Shown: piece by piece, positions 16,580-24,836 of the stretch
How positions within the stretch are numbered: position 1 is the first letter of the stretch
Layout: each line of letters starts with the position of its first letter
Origin: Microterricola gilva
Lineage (GTDB): Bacteria; Actinomycetota; Actinomycetes; Actinomycetales; Microbacteriaceae
Length of the DNA: 64,000 nt
Direction: 5' to 3'
NCBI RefSeq assembly: GCF_004217495.1
Contig: NZ_SHLC01000001.1
Span: forward strand, 3,286,001 to 3,350,000
The notes under the pieces: model-generated
Database searches by the model: none
What the model was told of the DNA's origin: nothing
The model's input: only the letters and a program-made list of their open reading frames with translations
Position numbers and translations under genes: made by a program

Positions 16580-18613
16580 CTAGAGCGGTTGGAGGTCGAT
16601 GGTGACGAGCCAGCGGGTGGGTTGGATGTCGTGGGTGATGGCGATGATCTGGGAGTCCTGCTGTACGCCGTTGAAGTGCACGATGATGCGCTGACCGACG
16701 TCGAGGGTGTTGGCCATGGCGAGGTCTTGCTGGGCGTTCATTCGAAGCTGGGAGACGAGCAGCTCCGGCTGGTCGCGTGCATCGAGGATCGCGGCCAGGC
16801 GGTCGGTGAGGGCCGCCCCGTAGGGCACTTCGCTGTAAAGGTTGGTTCGGAGGGTCTGGGAGCGGGTGCCGTACGCGGTGATGGATGCCGGGGTTGTGAC
16901 GACCAGCTCATCGTTCTTCTCGTTGGCTCTGGTCTCATCGACGCCGTAGTTGGTGACGACGAGACGGTTGGTCATCGCGCGAGTGTCGTAGCCGGCCGAG
17001 ATGTCGATATAGCTCTGCGCGTTGTCGTCCACCTGATCGGAGAACACAGCCGTGACTGGCAGGGCTGTGCCGGGGAGGAGGAAGCGTGTTGTGCCGTCTT
17101 TGCCAACGCCCCATGACGCTCCGACCGAGTTACATGCGAGGTCAAAGTGGGTAGCAAGGTCGGACTCGAGCACGGTCTCCCGGAGGCGCTGCGGGTAGTC
17201 GGTGTTCAGCTCCAGCAGCTTGATGCCGGTGAAGGCCGCGCGCTCGATCACGTTCTCTGCGCCGGCCACGGTGACCGTCTCGGCCAGGAGGATTTGCACC
17301 GTGACCGAGGTGGCGTCGGCGACGAACTCCACGAAGCCGAGCGGGGTGGCCACGGTGCCGAGGGTGACCGGGGCGGCGCTGGCCTCGCTCACCACGCGCA
17401 GGCGGTAAGCGTCGCCGCGCGGGCTGTCGGAGCGAGTGCCGGTTGCTTCGAAACGGTAGGCCTTGCCGACGACAAGGCCGGTGATGACCTTCTGGATGCC
17501 GAATGTGTCGGCGGCGAGCGTCACGGCGGCGGTGGAGAGGCTTTCCAGCCAGAGGGCCTGTTTGCTGTTGGCGATGCCACGGCGGAGGCCGGAGGCGGTG
17601 AAGTATGAGATCTGTGCGGGCTTGGCGCCCACGCGCGTCCAGCCATCCAGATCTCCGGAGTCCAACACGAGCAGGTAGCTGAGCGTGTTGGAGAAGGTGT
17701 TACTTCCGCCTGCCGTGCGGGCGGCGACCCGGGCGTAATAGGTGCGGCCGCCGGCAAGGCCTGGGTGTGCGTAGCTCAGCACATTGCCGATGTCGGCGGT
17801 GACCAGATCGGCTGTGAACGCCGGGTTCGTGGCGATCTGCACCCGGTAGCCCACAAGGCCCGTTGTGACACTCGGAGCTGACCACGAAGCGATGAGGGCG
17901 GCGGCAGCGTTCTGAGTGAGACCCGTGAGGTTGGGAGCGGGCAACGCCGGTGTCTTCGACACGGCACTGGAGTAGCCGCTGTAGCCCTGGCTGTTGCGTG
18001 CACGCACCCGGAACCAGTACGTCGGGCCGGCGGCGAGGCCCGTCACGGTCTTCTCCGCGGTACCAGTGCCGGCAAACGTCTGGGTGCCGACGCTGGTGGT
18101 GAAGCCGGCGTCGGTCGCGTACTGAACCTGATACTCGGTGATTGCCGCGCCCATGTTGTCCGGGGCAGTCCAGCCGAGCGTCACAGAGCTCGGCGTCGTG
18201 TTGCCTGCGGCCAGTCCAGTGGGGACTGCCGGCGCTTTCGGGATGCGGATGAACGAGACGTTGCCGCCGGTGGAGCCGTCACCCAGCTCGCCCCAGCTGT
18301 TGTTGTCGTCGTAGCTGGCGCTAAATGACGCGGTGAGGTACCCGGCGGCGTTGTGCGCGAGGTTGACGGAGCTATCGGCCAGGTACAGCTCGCCGTAGTT
18401 GCGGAAGTCATAGGCGGGGATCGAGCCGCCAACCGGGATGCCACCGAGGTTCGCAGACCAGTAGTGCGGGCCTTCCGCGCGGCGGCCCTCGCCGGCGCCC
18501 TTGATGATGCGGAGCGACCAGAAGACAGTGGAGCTGTTGCCGGTCTGTGGCCCCTGAGCGACCTCCAGGCGGAGAACGTAGCCGGCGGCGAGACCTGCGT
18601 CGAATGTGGCCAT
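16580..18613 (-). CDS. Minor tail (tip) protein with fibronectin type III repeats
   Basis: 677 residues. An N-terminal 125-residue beta domain of a type common in phage tails (VFWSLRIIKGAG, YDDNNSWGEL) is followed by two FN3 repeats (about 130-225, with VTLGWTAPDNMGAAITEYQV, and 225-320, with LIASWSAPSVTTGLVGYRVQ). The C-terminal half resembles a tail-spike baseplate component ending in ITHDIQPTRWLVTIDLQPL, typical of gp27/Tal-like hub proteins. It overlaps its upstream neighbour by 1 nt. Confidence 0.82.
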   Translation of the reverse strand: MATFDAGLAAGYVLRLEVAQGPQTGNSSTVFWSLRIIKGAGEGRRAEGPHYWSANLGGIPVGGSIPAYDFRNYGELYLADSSVNLAHNAAGYLTASFSASYDDNNSWGELGDGSTGGNVSFIRIPKAPAVPTGLAAGNTTPSSVTLGWTAPDNMGAAITEYQVQYATDAGFTTSVGTQTFAGTGTAEKTVTGLAAGPTYWFRVRARNSQGYSGYSSAVSKTPALPAPNLTGLTQNAAAALIASWSAPSVTTGLVGYRVQIATNPAFTADLVTADIGNVLSYAHPGLAGGRTYYARVAARTAGGSNTFSNTLSYLLVLDSGDLDGWTRVGAKPAQISYFTASGLRRGIANSKQALWLESLSTAAVTLAADTFGIQKVITGLVVGKAYRFEATGTRSDSPRGDAYRLRVVSEASAAPVTLGTVATPLGFVEFVADATSVTVQILLAETVTVAGAENVIERAAFTGIKLLELNTDYPQRLRETVLESDLATHFDLACNSVGASWGVGKDGTTRFLLPGTALPVTAVFSDQVDDNAQSYIDISAGYDTRAMTNRLVVTNYGVDETRANEKNDELVVTTPASITAYGTRSQTLRTNLYSEVPYGAALTDRLAAILDARDQPELLVSQLRMNAQQDLAMANTLDVGQRIIVHFNGVQQDSQIIAITHDIQPTRWLVTIDLQPL

Positions 18614-19107
18614 TAGAAGCTGTACACCTCCCGGGGTGCTCCGACGGTCGGCACCTGGACCGGAGCCTGAGCGGACCCGGCCAGACGGTTGATGCGCGAC
18701 TCAAACGTTTCGAAGCCGGCGGCGATGGTGACCCCATAGCGCGGCGTGCTGGCGTGGACTCGCACCGCGTCGGCCACGGTCACGGTGACCATTGCCCGGC
18801 TCTGACCGTTCTGCTTGTCGAGCGGGTACGCGGACGCGATGTCTACCAGACGCCCGGTAAAGAGCGGGCCGAGCAGTCCGACGACCCGCACCGCTTGGCC
18901 GGGCACGAATGTGCCGCCGGCGAGCGGGTCTTGCGTGTTCTTGAGAGTGAACGAGCACAGACCGACGTCGGTCTTCACGCCGAGGCCGTCTCGGCTACCG
19001 CCGCGTCGGATGGAGACGCCGGTCGCGTTGGCGATGTAGGTGACCCACAGGCCGCCCTCGAACGCCTGCACGTCAACTTTCCCGCGGAGGGGCCGCTCGA
19101 TGATCAC
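18613..19107 (-). CDS. Minor tail protein downstream of tape measure, 164 aa
   Basis: Beta-rich with no membrane segment. Position directly after the tape measure gene (4-nt overlap) and before the tail-tip protein is that of a distal tail or tip component. The sequence VGLCSFTLKNTQDPLAGGTF ... FTGRLVDIASAYPLDK is of the kind seen in actinophage tip proteins but not a family I can name. Confidence 0.72.
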   Translation of the reverse strand: MIIERPLRGKVDVQAFEGGLWVTYIANATGVSIRRGGSRDGLGVKTDVGLCSFTLKNTQDPLAGGTFVPGQAVRVVGLLGPLFTGRLVDIASAYPLDKQNGQSRAMVTVTVADAVRVHASTPRYGVTIAAGFETFESRINRLAGSAQAPVQVPTVGAPREVYSF

Positions 19108-21188
19108 AGCCGGCCTCCTGCGGTCTCGTAGTCGCGTATGGACTGGACGATGATTCGGCCGGTCTCGGCGGTCGGGTTGAGTGTGTTGACGTACACCTGG
19201 TAGGTCGGGGCCGGGGCGGTGCCGCCGGCCGATGCTGTGAAGCTGAGGTCGGGGGTGGCAAGGGTGGGGCCGAAGTCGGAGACGCGGCCGGCGAGCCCGT
19301 CCAGGCTCTTGTCCACCAGGCGTGCGTTGCCGTCGAGGCCTTTGACGAGGCCCTGGATCACGTTCTTGCCGTAGCCGGCGAACAGGCGAGACGGCGAGTG
19401 GATGCCGAGCAATCCGAGGAATCCGTCGATAGCGCTGCCGGCGATGTCGAGCAGTGCGGAGCCGACTGCGCCGCCGGCGTTCCAGAGGCCTTGGACGAGG
19501 CCGCCGATCAGATCGACACCGGCGCGGATGAGCTGGGGCACGAGGCCGATGAGGGTGGAGATCATCGTGGGTGCCAGGTCAATGAGCGCTCGGATGAGCT
19601 GGGGCAGCACCTTGGGGATGGCCTCCACGATGCCGGTGAAGAGTTTCACGGCCGCATCGATCAGTTTGGGGATCATCCCGATGACGGTGGTGATGATCTT
19701 GGGCAGCAGCTCAAGGATCGCTACGACGAGCAGCGGCAGGATGATCGGCAGCGACTCCACGAGCGATGTGAAGAGTTGGACGGCCGCATCCAGGATCGCG
19801 GGGATGAGGTTCAGCAGCGTCTCGATCAGCTTGGGCAGCAGCGCCACGATGGCGGTGATGAGTAGCGGCAGGATGACCGGCAATGCTTCGACCAGAGAGG
19901 TGAAGACTTGGACGGCGGCCGTTAGCAGCACGGGGATCATCGCGATGAGGGTTTCCAGGATCGGGGGCAGCAGGGCGATGATGCCGGCAAGCAGCACCGG
20001 CAGCACCTCGATGAGCGCGTTGAGGAGCCCCTGGAACAACTGGATCGCGCCGGCGAGGATGAGCGGGGCCTGGGCGACAAGCATCTGGGCGAGTTGGGTG
20101 ACGAGCACGACGAGGCCGGTGACGATCGCGGGGATGGCCGCGACCAGTGCTTGCAGGATCGCGGGGAAGACTTGGAGTGCGGCGTCGAACACGGCGCTTC
20201 GGCCGGCGACGATGCTGTTGACGATGGTGGCCGCGCCGCCGGCTGCGAGCCAGTTGGCCGCCGACTGGATGCCGCTCACGGCGGCGTCGAGGAGGCCCTG
20301 AAACATGCCGCTGAAGTCGAGGGTGGCGGTGCCGTTGAGGAGGCCGAACACGAAGTCGGCGAAGCTGTTGGAGGCGTCGGTGAGGTAGCCGGTGAACGCC
20401 TCGAACGCGGCCGACTCCTGCACCCGGTTCACGAGAGTTCCGAGGGCGGCGCTCACGGCGGTCACTGCCGGCAGAAGCGAGAAACCGAGGGTGGCAAACA
20501 GGTTTTCGCTGCCGGCGGCGAGGCGCTGCTGCGCACCGGCGAGGGTGGTGCTCTCGCGGGAGAATGCGCCCTGGGCGTCGGCGGTCTGCTGGTAGAGCAG
20601 TGCGAGGGTGGCCTGGAGCTTGGCGTTCTTCTCGGCCTCGCCGGTCAGGCCGGACAGCCCCATCTCCGCCATCTTCGCTTTCAGCGCGGCCTCGTTCATC
20701 GAGACGCCGTAGCGCTCGATCGGGTCACGCTCGCCGCGCAGCAGCGAGGAGAGGGCAGACACGGCATCCGAGGTCGAGCCGCCGAACTGGGCGGCGAGGT
20801 CAGCGCCGAGGCCGACGAGCTTGTCAGTCTGGCCGGCGAGCTGGTCTTGGGCGACGCCCATGTTCTTGAGCTGGGCGCCGAGCACGGTGGAGAGTGAGGC
20901 GTACTCGCTCTTGGCCAGGCCGACCGAGTTGGCGGCCTTGGTCGCCCACGCTTCCATCTGAGTGCCACTCTGGCCAAACACGGCATACATACCGCCCATG
21001 GCCTGCTCCAGGTCGGAGGCGCTGCGGACGGCCTTGGTGCCGATCGCGGCGACGGCGACGCCGGCAGCGACGCCGATGGCGGCGGCGACCTTGCCGAACT
21101 TCGAGAGGCCGGTCTCACTGTCACCGAGCGCGCGCTGGAGGCTCTTGGCGTTTCCGGTGATGCTGACGACGACGGTGTTACCGGCCAT
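19104..21188 (-). CDS. Tail tape measure protein
   Basis: 694 residues. The N-terminal 200 residues carry the typical tape-measure start (MAGNTVVVSITGNAKSLQRA ... FGKVAAAIGVAAGVAVAAIG), and the centre has many hydrophobic helices with a repeating pattern (LLITAIVALLPKLIETLLNL), usual for siphophage rulers. By the 1.5 angstrom-per-residue rule it implies a tail near 100 nm. AAGGA lies before the ATG. It follows the frameshifted chaperone pair. Confidence 0.95.
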   Translation of the reverse strand: MAGNTVVVSITGNAKSLQRALGDSETGLSKFGKVAAAIGVAAGVAVAAIGTKAVRSASDLEQAMGGMYAVFGQSGTQMEAWATKAANSVGLAKSEYASLSTVLGAQLKNMGVAQDQLAGQTDKLVGLGADLAAQFGGSTSDAVSALSSLLRGERDPIERYGVSMNEAALKAKMAEMGLSGLTGEAEKNAKLQATLALLYQQTADAQGAFSRESTTLAGAQQRLAAGSENLFATLGFSLLPAVTAVSAALGTLVNRVQESAAFEAFTGYLTDASNSFADFVFGLLNGTATLDFSGMFQGLLDAAVSGIQSAANWLAAGGAATIVNSIVAGRSAVFDAALQVFPAILQALVAAIPAIVTGLVVLVTQLAQMLVAQAPLILAGAIQLFQGLLNALIEVLPVLLAGIIALLPPILETLIAMIPVLLTAAVQVFTSLVEALPVILPLLITAIVALLPKLIETLLNLIPAILDAAVQLFTSLVESLPIILPLLVVAILELLPKIITTVIGMIPKLIDAAVKLFTGIVEAIPKVLPQLIRALIDLAPTMISTLIGLVPQLIRAGVDLIGGLVQGLWNAGGAVGSALLDIAGSAIDGFLGLLGIHSPSRLFAGYGKNVIQGLVKGLDGNARLVDKSLDGLAGRVSDFGPTLATPDLSFTASAGGTAPAPTYQVYVNTLNPTAETGRIIVQSIRDYETAGGRL

Positions 21189-21215
21189 CTCGGGCGTCCT
21201 TCCTGGGTGGGGCTG

Positions 21216-21622
21216 TTAGCGGGGTCGCCGGTTACGCCGGCTGGCTTCCTGGGCGATGGCGTCGCGCTCGCCCAGGGTGAGCTGGTCGTACTCCGTCGGC
21301 GCGATGCCGAGGAGCACGAAGCTCGCCTTTACTCGATCGCGCTCTCGTCGGAGGGCTCGCCTTTTCCCTCGTCGGTGTCCTGCCCGGGCTCGGGCTCGTT
21401 CAGGCCGATCACCTCGTTCGCCTGGTCGAGGGTCAGGCCCATGGCCTGGTTGAAGGTGAAGCCCGGCTCGCCGCTGCGGCGCTTGACGACCATGGCGAGA
21501 GCGGCGAGGGCCTTGCCCTTGGGCGAGGTCGCGTCGGCGATGGTCGAGATGGACTGATTGGAGAGATCCTCGATCGTGGCCACCTCGCCGAGGGTGAGGG
21601 AGTCGAAGTCGAACGTTGCCAT
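21216..21622 (-). CDS. Tail assembly chaperone, frameshifted long form (gpGT-like)
   Basis: Made by -1 slippage at 21362-21368: 87 codons of the short form, then 48 codons in the -1 frame ending at TAA 21216-21218, total 135 residues. The added part runs RRALRRERDRVKASFVLLGI and then TEYDQLTLGERDAIAQEASR, which matches the usual second-frame T domain of siphophage chaperones. No start codon or ribosome site precedes the second frame, which supports frameshifting rather than a separate gene. Confidence 0.82.
21329..21622 (-). CDS. Tail assembly chaperone, short form (gpG-like)
   Basis: 97 residues, acidic C-terminus (EPEPGQDTDEGKGEPSDES). It lies between tail-completion/tube genes and the tape measure, the standard place of the lambda gpG equivalent, which coats the tape measure during tail assembly. 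Near its 3' end it carries the slippery sequence GGGAAAA that lets a fraction of ribosomes continue into the -1 frame. Confidence 0.85.
   Translation of the reverse strand: MATFDFDSLTLGEVATIEDLSNQSISTIADATSPKGKALAALAMVVKRRSGEPGFTFNQAMGLTLDQANEVIGLNEPEPGQDTDEGKGEPSDESAIE
21362..21368 (-). other. Programmed -1 frameshift slippery site GGGAAAA
   Basis: On the - strand the zero-frame codons are GAG GGA AAA GGC, so the heptamer is G GGA AAA, a classical X XXY YYZ site. A fully open -1 frame follows to 21216. Confidence 0.85.
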
Positions 21623-21644
21623 GGGGTCTCGTTTCTGCTGGGGG

Positions 21645-22049
21645 CTACTTGAGCCCGTTGTTGTGGAGGATCGTGGTGATGCCGGCGGAGAGTTCGCTCA
21701 CGATGCGGCCCTGGGAGCGCTTGAGCGCGTCGGTGAGGAACGGCTGGGGGCGGGTGCCTCGGTGCGGGTCGCCGTAGTGGACAACGCCGGCGTGGGCTCC
21801 CCGGTTGCGGTACCCCGCGCGGACAACGGCTTTGGTCTTGCCCTTGCCCGCGCGGAGTGTGCTGGCGAGCGACCCCGACTTGGCGGGAACGCGCGCGTTG
21901 GCGATGACGATGTTGCCCAGGCGGTGCATTAGCTCCGACATCTCGCTGAGGTCGGAGCCGGCGGCGCGCAACCGCCGGCTGACCTCGGCGACGCCCTCCA
22001 CCAGGACGGTGCCGCCCTGGTGGAAGCCGCTGCCCGCCTGGGTGGTCAT
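21645..22049 (-). CDS. HK97 gp10-type tail-completion/head-tail protein
   Basis: 134 residues from ATG 22049, overlapping the stop of the tail tube gene (TAATG). N-terminal helix VAEVSRRLRAAGSDLSEMSE, then ARVPAKSGSLASTLRAGKGK and GAHAGVVHYGDPHRGTRPQP, the usual pattern of the gp10-like minor tail family with a C-terminal helix. It would act at the head-tail joint. Confidence 0.82.
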   Translation of the reverse strand: MTTQAGSGFHQGGTVLVEGVAEVSRRLRAAGSDLSEMSELMHRLGNIVIANARVPAKSGSLASTLRAGKGKTKAVVRAGYRNRGAHAGVVHYGDPHRGTRPQPFLTDALKRSQGRIVSELSAGITTILHNNGLK

Positions 22050-22486
22050 TACGGGGTGCCCGAGTCCATGACGGGCTCGCCCTCGATCTCGAACTCGTAG
22101 TCGAACTGGAACGCGGACGAGCGCGAGGTCGAGGCTTCGCCGCCGATGGTCGGCTTCGCGCCGATGGTCAGCGTGCCGACGAAGTGCGGCTCCTCGGCGG
22201 TCGCGATGGCGTTGCCGTGCGGGGCGACCGTGTACGGAATGTCCGTCTCGCCGGTGTTCTCCCACACGTACCGCCAGAATGAGGTCGAGGCGGTGGACTG
22301 GATCGCAGCGCCGCGCAGGAAGTACTGGCGCGCTCCGCCGGAGGCCGCGTCCTCGAACGTCACAACGTCGGAGTCGGCCTCCTCGTTCTCGATCGACCAC
22401 GAGATGATGTCGGCGGACTGGTCAGCCCCCGGGGTGCCGAGGGTGAGGACGGGCTTCTTGTTGCCTTTGATGCGGGGTGAACCCAT
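22049..22486 (-). CDS. Major tail (tube) protein
   Basis: 145 residues, beta-rich, no hydrophobic segment. Position before the tail-completion and chaperone genes and length fit the tube protein; the internal pattern ADIISWSIENEEADSDVVTF and FVGTLTIGAKPTIGGEAS is of the type seen in actinophage tail tubes. It should be the most abundant tail protein. Confidence 0.8.
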   Translation of the reverse strand: MGSPRIKGNKKPVLTLGTPGADQSADIISWSIENEEADSDVVTFEDAASGGARQYFLRGAAIQSTASTSFWRYVWENTGETDIPYTVAPHGNAIATAEEPHFVGTLTIGAKPTIGGEASTSRSSAFQFDYEFEIEGEPVMDSGTP

Positions 22487-22487
22487 T

Positions 22488-22871
22488 TCAGACTCCTTGT
22501 GTGAAGGTCACGTCGGTCGTGACGGTGATGGCGGTGACGAGGCCCTGGGCGTTGTTGAAGCTCTGGGTGTAGGGCTGGCTGATCTGCTCGACCTGCCAGC
22601 CGGCGGCCTCCAGACGGGCCTGAGCGCCCTCGATCAGCTCGTCCAGGGCGGGCGTCTCGGAGGCGTTGTCGCCTTGCTGGGTGCAGAGCACGACCTCGAA
22701 GCGAACGGTTCGCTCTCCGAAGGTCTGGCCCTGCTCGATGTAGGGGGAGCCGGCCATGACGAATGCGCCAGGCAGCGCCATCCGGCCGGGTATGTGGGTG
22801 TAGGTGTTCAGGTCGAGGCCGGCGAGGGAATCGACCAGATCCTCGCGGAGGACGAGCAGGTCGCCGCTCAT
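22488..22871 (-). CDS. Tail terminator-like protein
   Basis: 127 residues from ATG 22871, in ATGA overlap with the connector gene upstream. The alternating pattern FEVVLCTQQGDN ... LDELIEGAQARLEAAGWQVE ... LVTAITVTTDVTF fits the small tail terminator fold that caps the tube before head joining. The call rests on gene order and size. Confidence 0.72.
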   Translation of the reverse strand: MSGDLLVLREDLVDSLAGLDLNTYTHIPGRMALPGAFVMAGSPYIEQGQTFGERTVRFEVVLCTQQGDNASETPALDELIEGAQARLEAAGWQVEQISQPYTQSFNNAQGLVTAITVTTDVTFTQGV

Positions 22872-23197
22872 GCGAGCCCCAGCGGGAGGTACGGCTGGAG
22901 GATCGGGTAGGCGGCGACCATCGGATCGCGGGCGACGCGGATGGCTGAGCCGTCGGGGGCCGAGAACTGGCTGATGCCGTTCGGGGCGCTCCGCCGGTTG
23001 TACAGCTCCGAGCCGACTTCGATCTGCGCGCGCTCCAGGATCGGGGTCGGCACGGTGGCCGTTCCGACCCGGGCCGAGACCAGGGCCTCCGCCTCGTCCA
23101 GGCACGTCTCGATGAACTTCTCGTCGGACGACGACACTGAGTGTGCGTCGGCCTTCACGTAGTCGGTGAGGCGAGTGATGAGGTCGGCGGAGGCCAT
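22868..23197 (-). CDS. Head-tail connector protein (gp6-like)
   Basis: 109 residues, helical: MASADLITRLTDYVKADAHS, then a helix ETCLDEAEALVSARV and IEVGSELYNRRSAPNGISQF. This is the usual gp6-like adaptor pattern that sits beneath the portal. It lies directly after the capsid gene. Confidence 0.82.
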   Translation of the reverse strand: MASADLITRLTDYVKADAHSVSSSDEKFIETCLDEAEALVSARVGTATVPTPILERAQIEVGSELYNRRSAPNGISQFSAPDGSAIRVARDPMVAAYPILQPYLPLGLA

Positions 23198-23201
23198 GGC
23201 C

Positions 23202-24836
23202 TTACGCTCCGAACTTGATCGGGACGACGAACTGGGGAACCTCGGGGGCGACTGCGCCGTAGCGGTAGACGCTGAAGTCCTTGGAGAGGTTGATGATGTT
23301 CTCGTCCTGGAGGCTGACGAGCGAGCTGTCGTACTGGCGGATCGCCTCGCCGTTCACGAACGAGGCCTGATCGCCGGTCTGGCCGGGGTCGGCCGCGACC
23401 TTCAGCCCGGCGAGGCTGCCCGTCAGGCCGACGAGGTTGAGCGTGCCGATCGACTTGCTCTCGTCGGTGACCTTGAGGGCCTTGTCGCCGGCGATTGTGA
23501 GGGCGTCGAGGCGCTTGAACACGTTGGGCGAGACGAGCATCGCGTCGATGCCGGCGTTCTCGGCGTCGTACTTGATCGCGGCGTCGATGATGGCGGCCGT
23601 CCACTGCGCGGCGGTCGAGGCGGCGAGCGTTGCGCCGAGCAGGACGACGCCGGCGTCGCCGGCGATGGCGCGTCGGGCGGTGACCAGGGCGTTGAACGCG
23701 GCGCGGAGGACGAGCTTCTTTCTGGCGCCGGCGGCGAGGGCAAGCGCCTGGAGGGAGCGGTTCAGCACTGGCAGGGTGCTGCGCTCGATCTGCTGGCGGG
23801 TGAGCTGGGTGTAGCCGCCGTAGGTCTTGACCGGGGCGGTCTTCGTCTCCAGCGTGACCTTGCCGAACTTGAGGTCGTCGCCCTCGTTGGCCTGCTCCTC
23901 AACAGTCGTGGTGTTGGCGAGGAGCTGGGCGTACTCGATGTTGTTGCCCTGGGCGGGCAGGGTGCCGGTGGCGAACGCGCTTGCGAGAACGCCACTGGAG
24001 GCGTCGAAGATGCGGGTGAGGTCGCCGACCCAGGCATCTTTGACCGGTGCGTCGGCGCTCGTGCCGCCGGCGTAGGCGCGCGTCTGCGCCTCGTCGAAGA
24101 GGTGTTCCTGCGAGGCGTTGTACGAGCGGATCGCGTCCTCGTCGCCGGCCACGAGGGCCTTGAGGAATGCGCCGGCCGAGCGGGTGTCGCCGGCAGGCGC
24201 GGCGACCGTGGGCGTGGTCGGGATGAGGGCGAAGCGGCGCTCCAGGTCTGCGAGCGCTTCGCTGCTCTCGATGGCGAGAGCGCGAACGTCGAGGGCGTCG
24301 TCGGTAGCGGTTCCGGACATGCTGGTCTCCTTGCGGGGTTGGGTGATGGTGGTGGTGAGGGAGTGGCGAACGTCGGTGACGGTCGCGCCGTCGTAGGCGG
24401 GGAAGGGAACGAGGCTCACTTCGTCCACCTTTGAGCGCTTGTGCGTGATGTGGGGCACGTCGCCCGACTCATCGACTTCGTACTGGTCGAAGCGGAATCC
24501 GATCGAGTGCCGGGTGAGTACGCCGTCGCGGGCGAGGGTGAGGGCGTCGTCGCCGGCGCGGGTGCTGGAGACCAGGGCCGTGATCTCCCACCCTTCCTCC
24601 GTGTCGCGGTGGGAGATGATGCGGCCGATGGGCTCGCGGTGGCCGTAAAAGTAGAGGGCGTCGTCGGAGTCCTGGATCGCGCCGCGCTCGAACTCCTCGG
24701 TGAACCATCCGCCGATGTCGGCGCGCTGGCCCCAGGGGACGGCGATGCCGGTGATCTCGCGGCGCTCGGTGTCGGTGGAGCGAATCGCCAGCTCGCGGGT
24801 GGAGTGCTTGGCGAGCAGGGTGTCGATGTCAGTCAT
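23202..24836 (-). CDS. Fused capsid maturation protease and HK97-fold major capsid protein
   Basis: One 544-residue frame. Residues 1-160 are an S21-type prohead protease: His66 in YFYGHREPIGR, Ser111 in LTRHSIGFR and EVSLVPFPAY. No stop follows; from residue 173 the HK97-type major capsid protein runs to the end (helical delta-like segment, then YTQLTRQQIERSTLP and DAMLVSPNVFKRLDAL). The protease would self-cleave and trim the capsid N-terminus. A strong internal start at 24320 could give free capsid protein (372 aa) in excess. The start overlaps the portal stop by 8 nt with AAGGAG upstream. Confidence 0.93.
   Translation of the reverse strand: MTDIDTLLAKHSTRELAIRSTDTERREITGIAVPWGQRADIGGWFTEEFERGAIQDSDDALYFYGHREPIGRIISHRDTEEGWEITALVSSTRAGDDALTLARDGVLTRHSIGFRFDQYEVDESGDVPHITHKRSKVDEVSLVPFPAYDGATVTDVRHSLTTTITQPRKETSMSGTATDDALDVRALAIESSEALADLERRFALIPTTPTVAAPAGDTRSAGAFLKALVAGDEDAIRSYNASQEHLFDEAQTRAYAGGTSADAPVKDAWVGDLTRIFDASSGVLASAFATGTLPAQGNNIEYAQLLANTTTVEEQANEGDDLKFGKVTLETKTAPVKTYGGYTQLTRQQIERSTLPVLNRSLQALALAAGARKKLVLRAAFNALVTARRAIAGDAGVVLLGATLAASTAAQWTAAIIDAAIKYDAENAGIDAMLVSPNVFKRLDALTIAGDKALKVTDESKSIGTLNLVGLTGSLAGLKVAADPGQTGDQASFVNGEAIRQYDSSLVSLQDENIINLSKDFSVYRYGAVAPEVPQFVVPIKFGA
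24318..24332 (-). promoter_or_regulatory. Internal ribosome site and ATG for the capsid part
   Basis: AAGGAG (24332-24327) lies 6 nt before ATG (24320-24318), in frame with the protease-capsid fusion. It is better than most ribosome sites in the operon and suggests separate high-level capsid synthesis. Confidence 0.75.
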
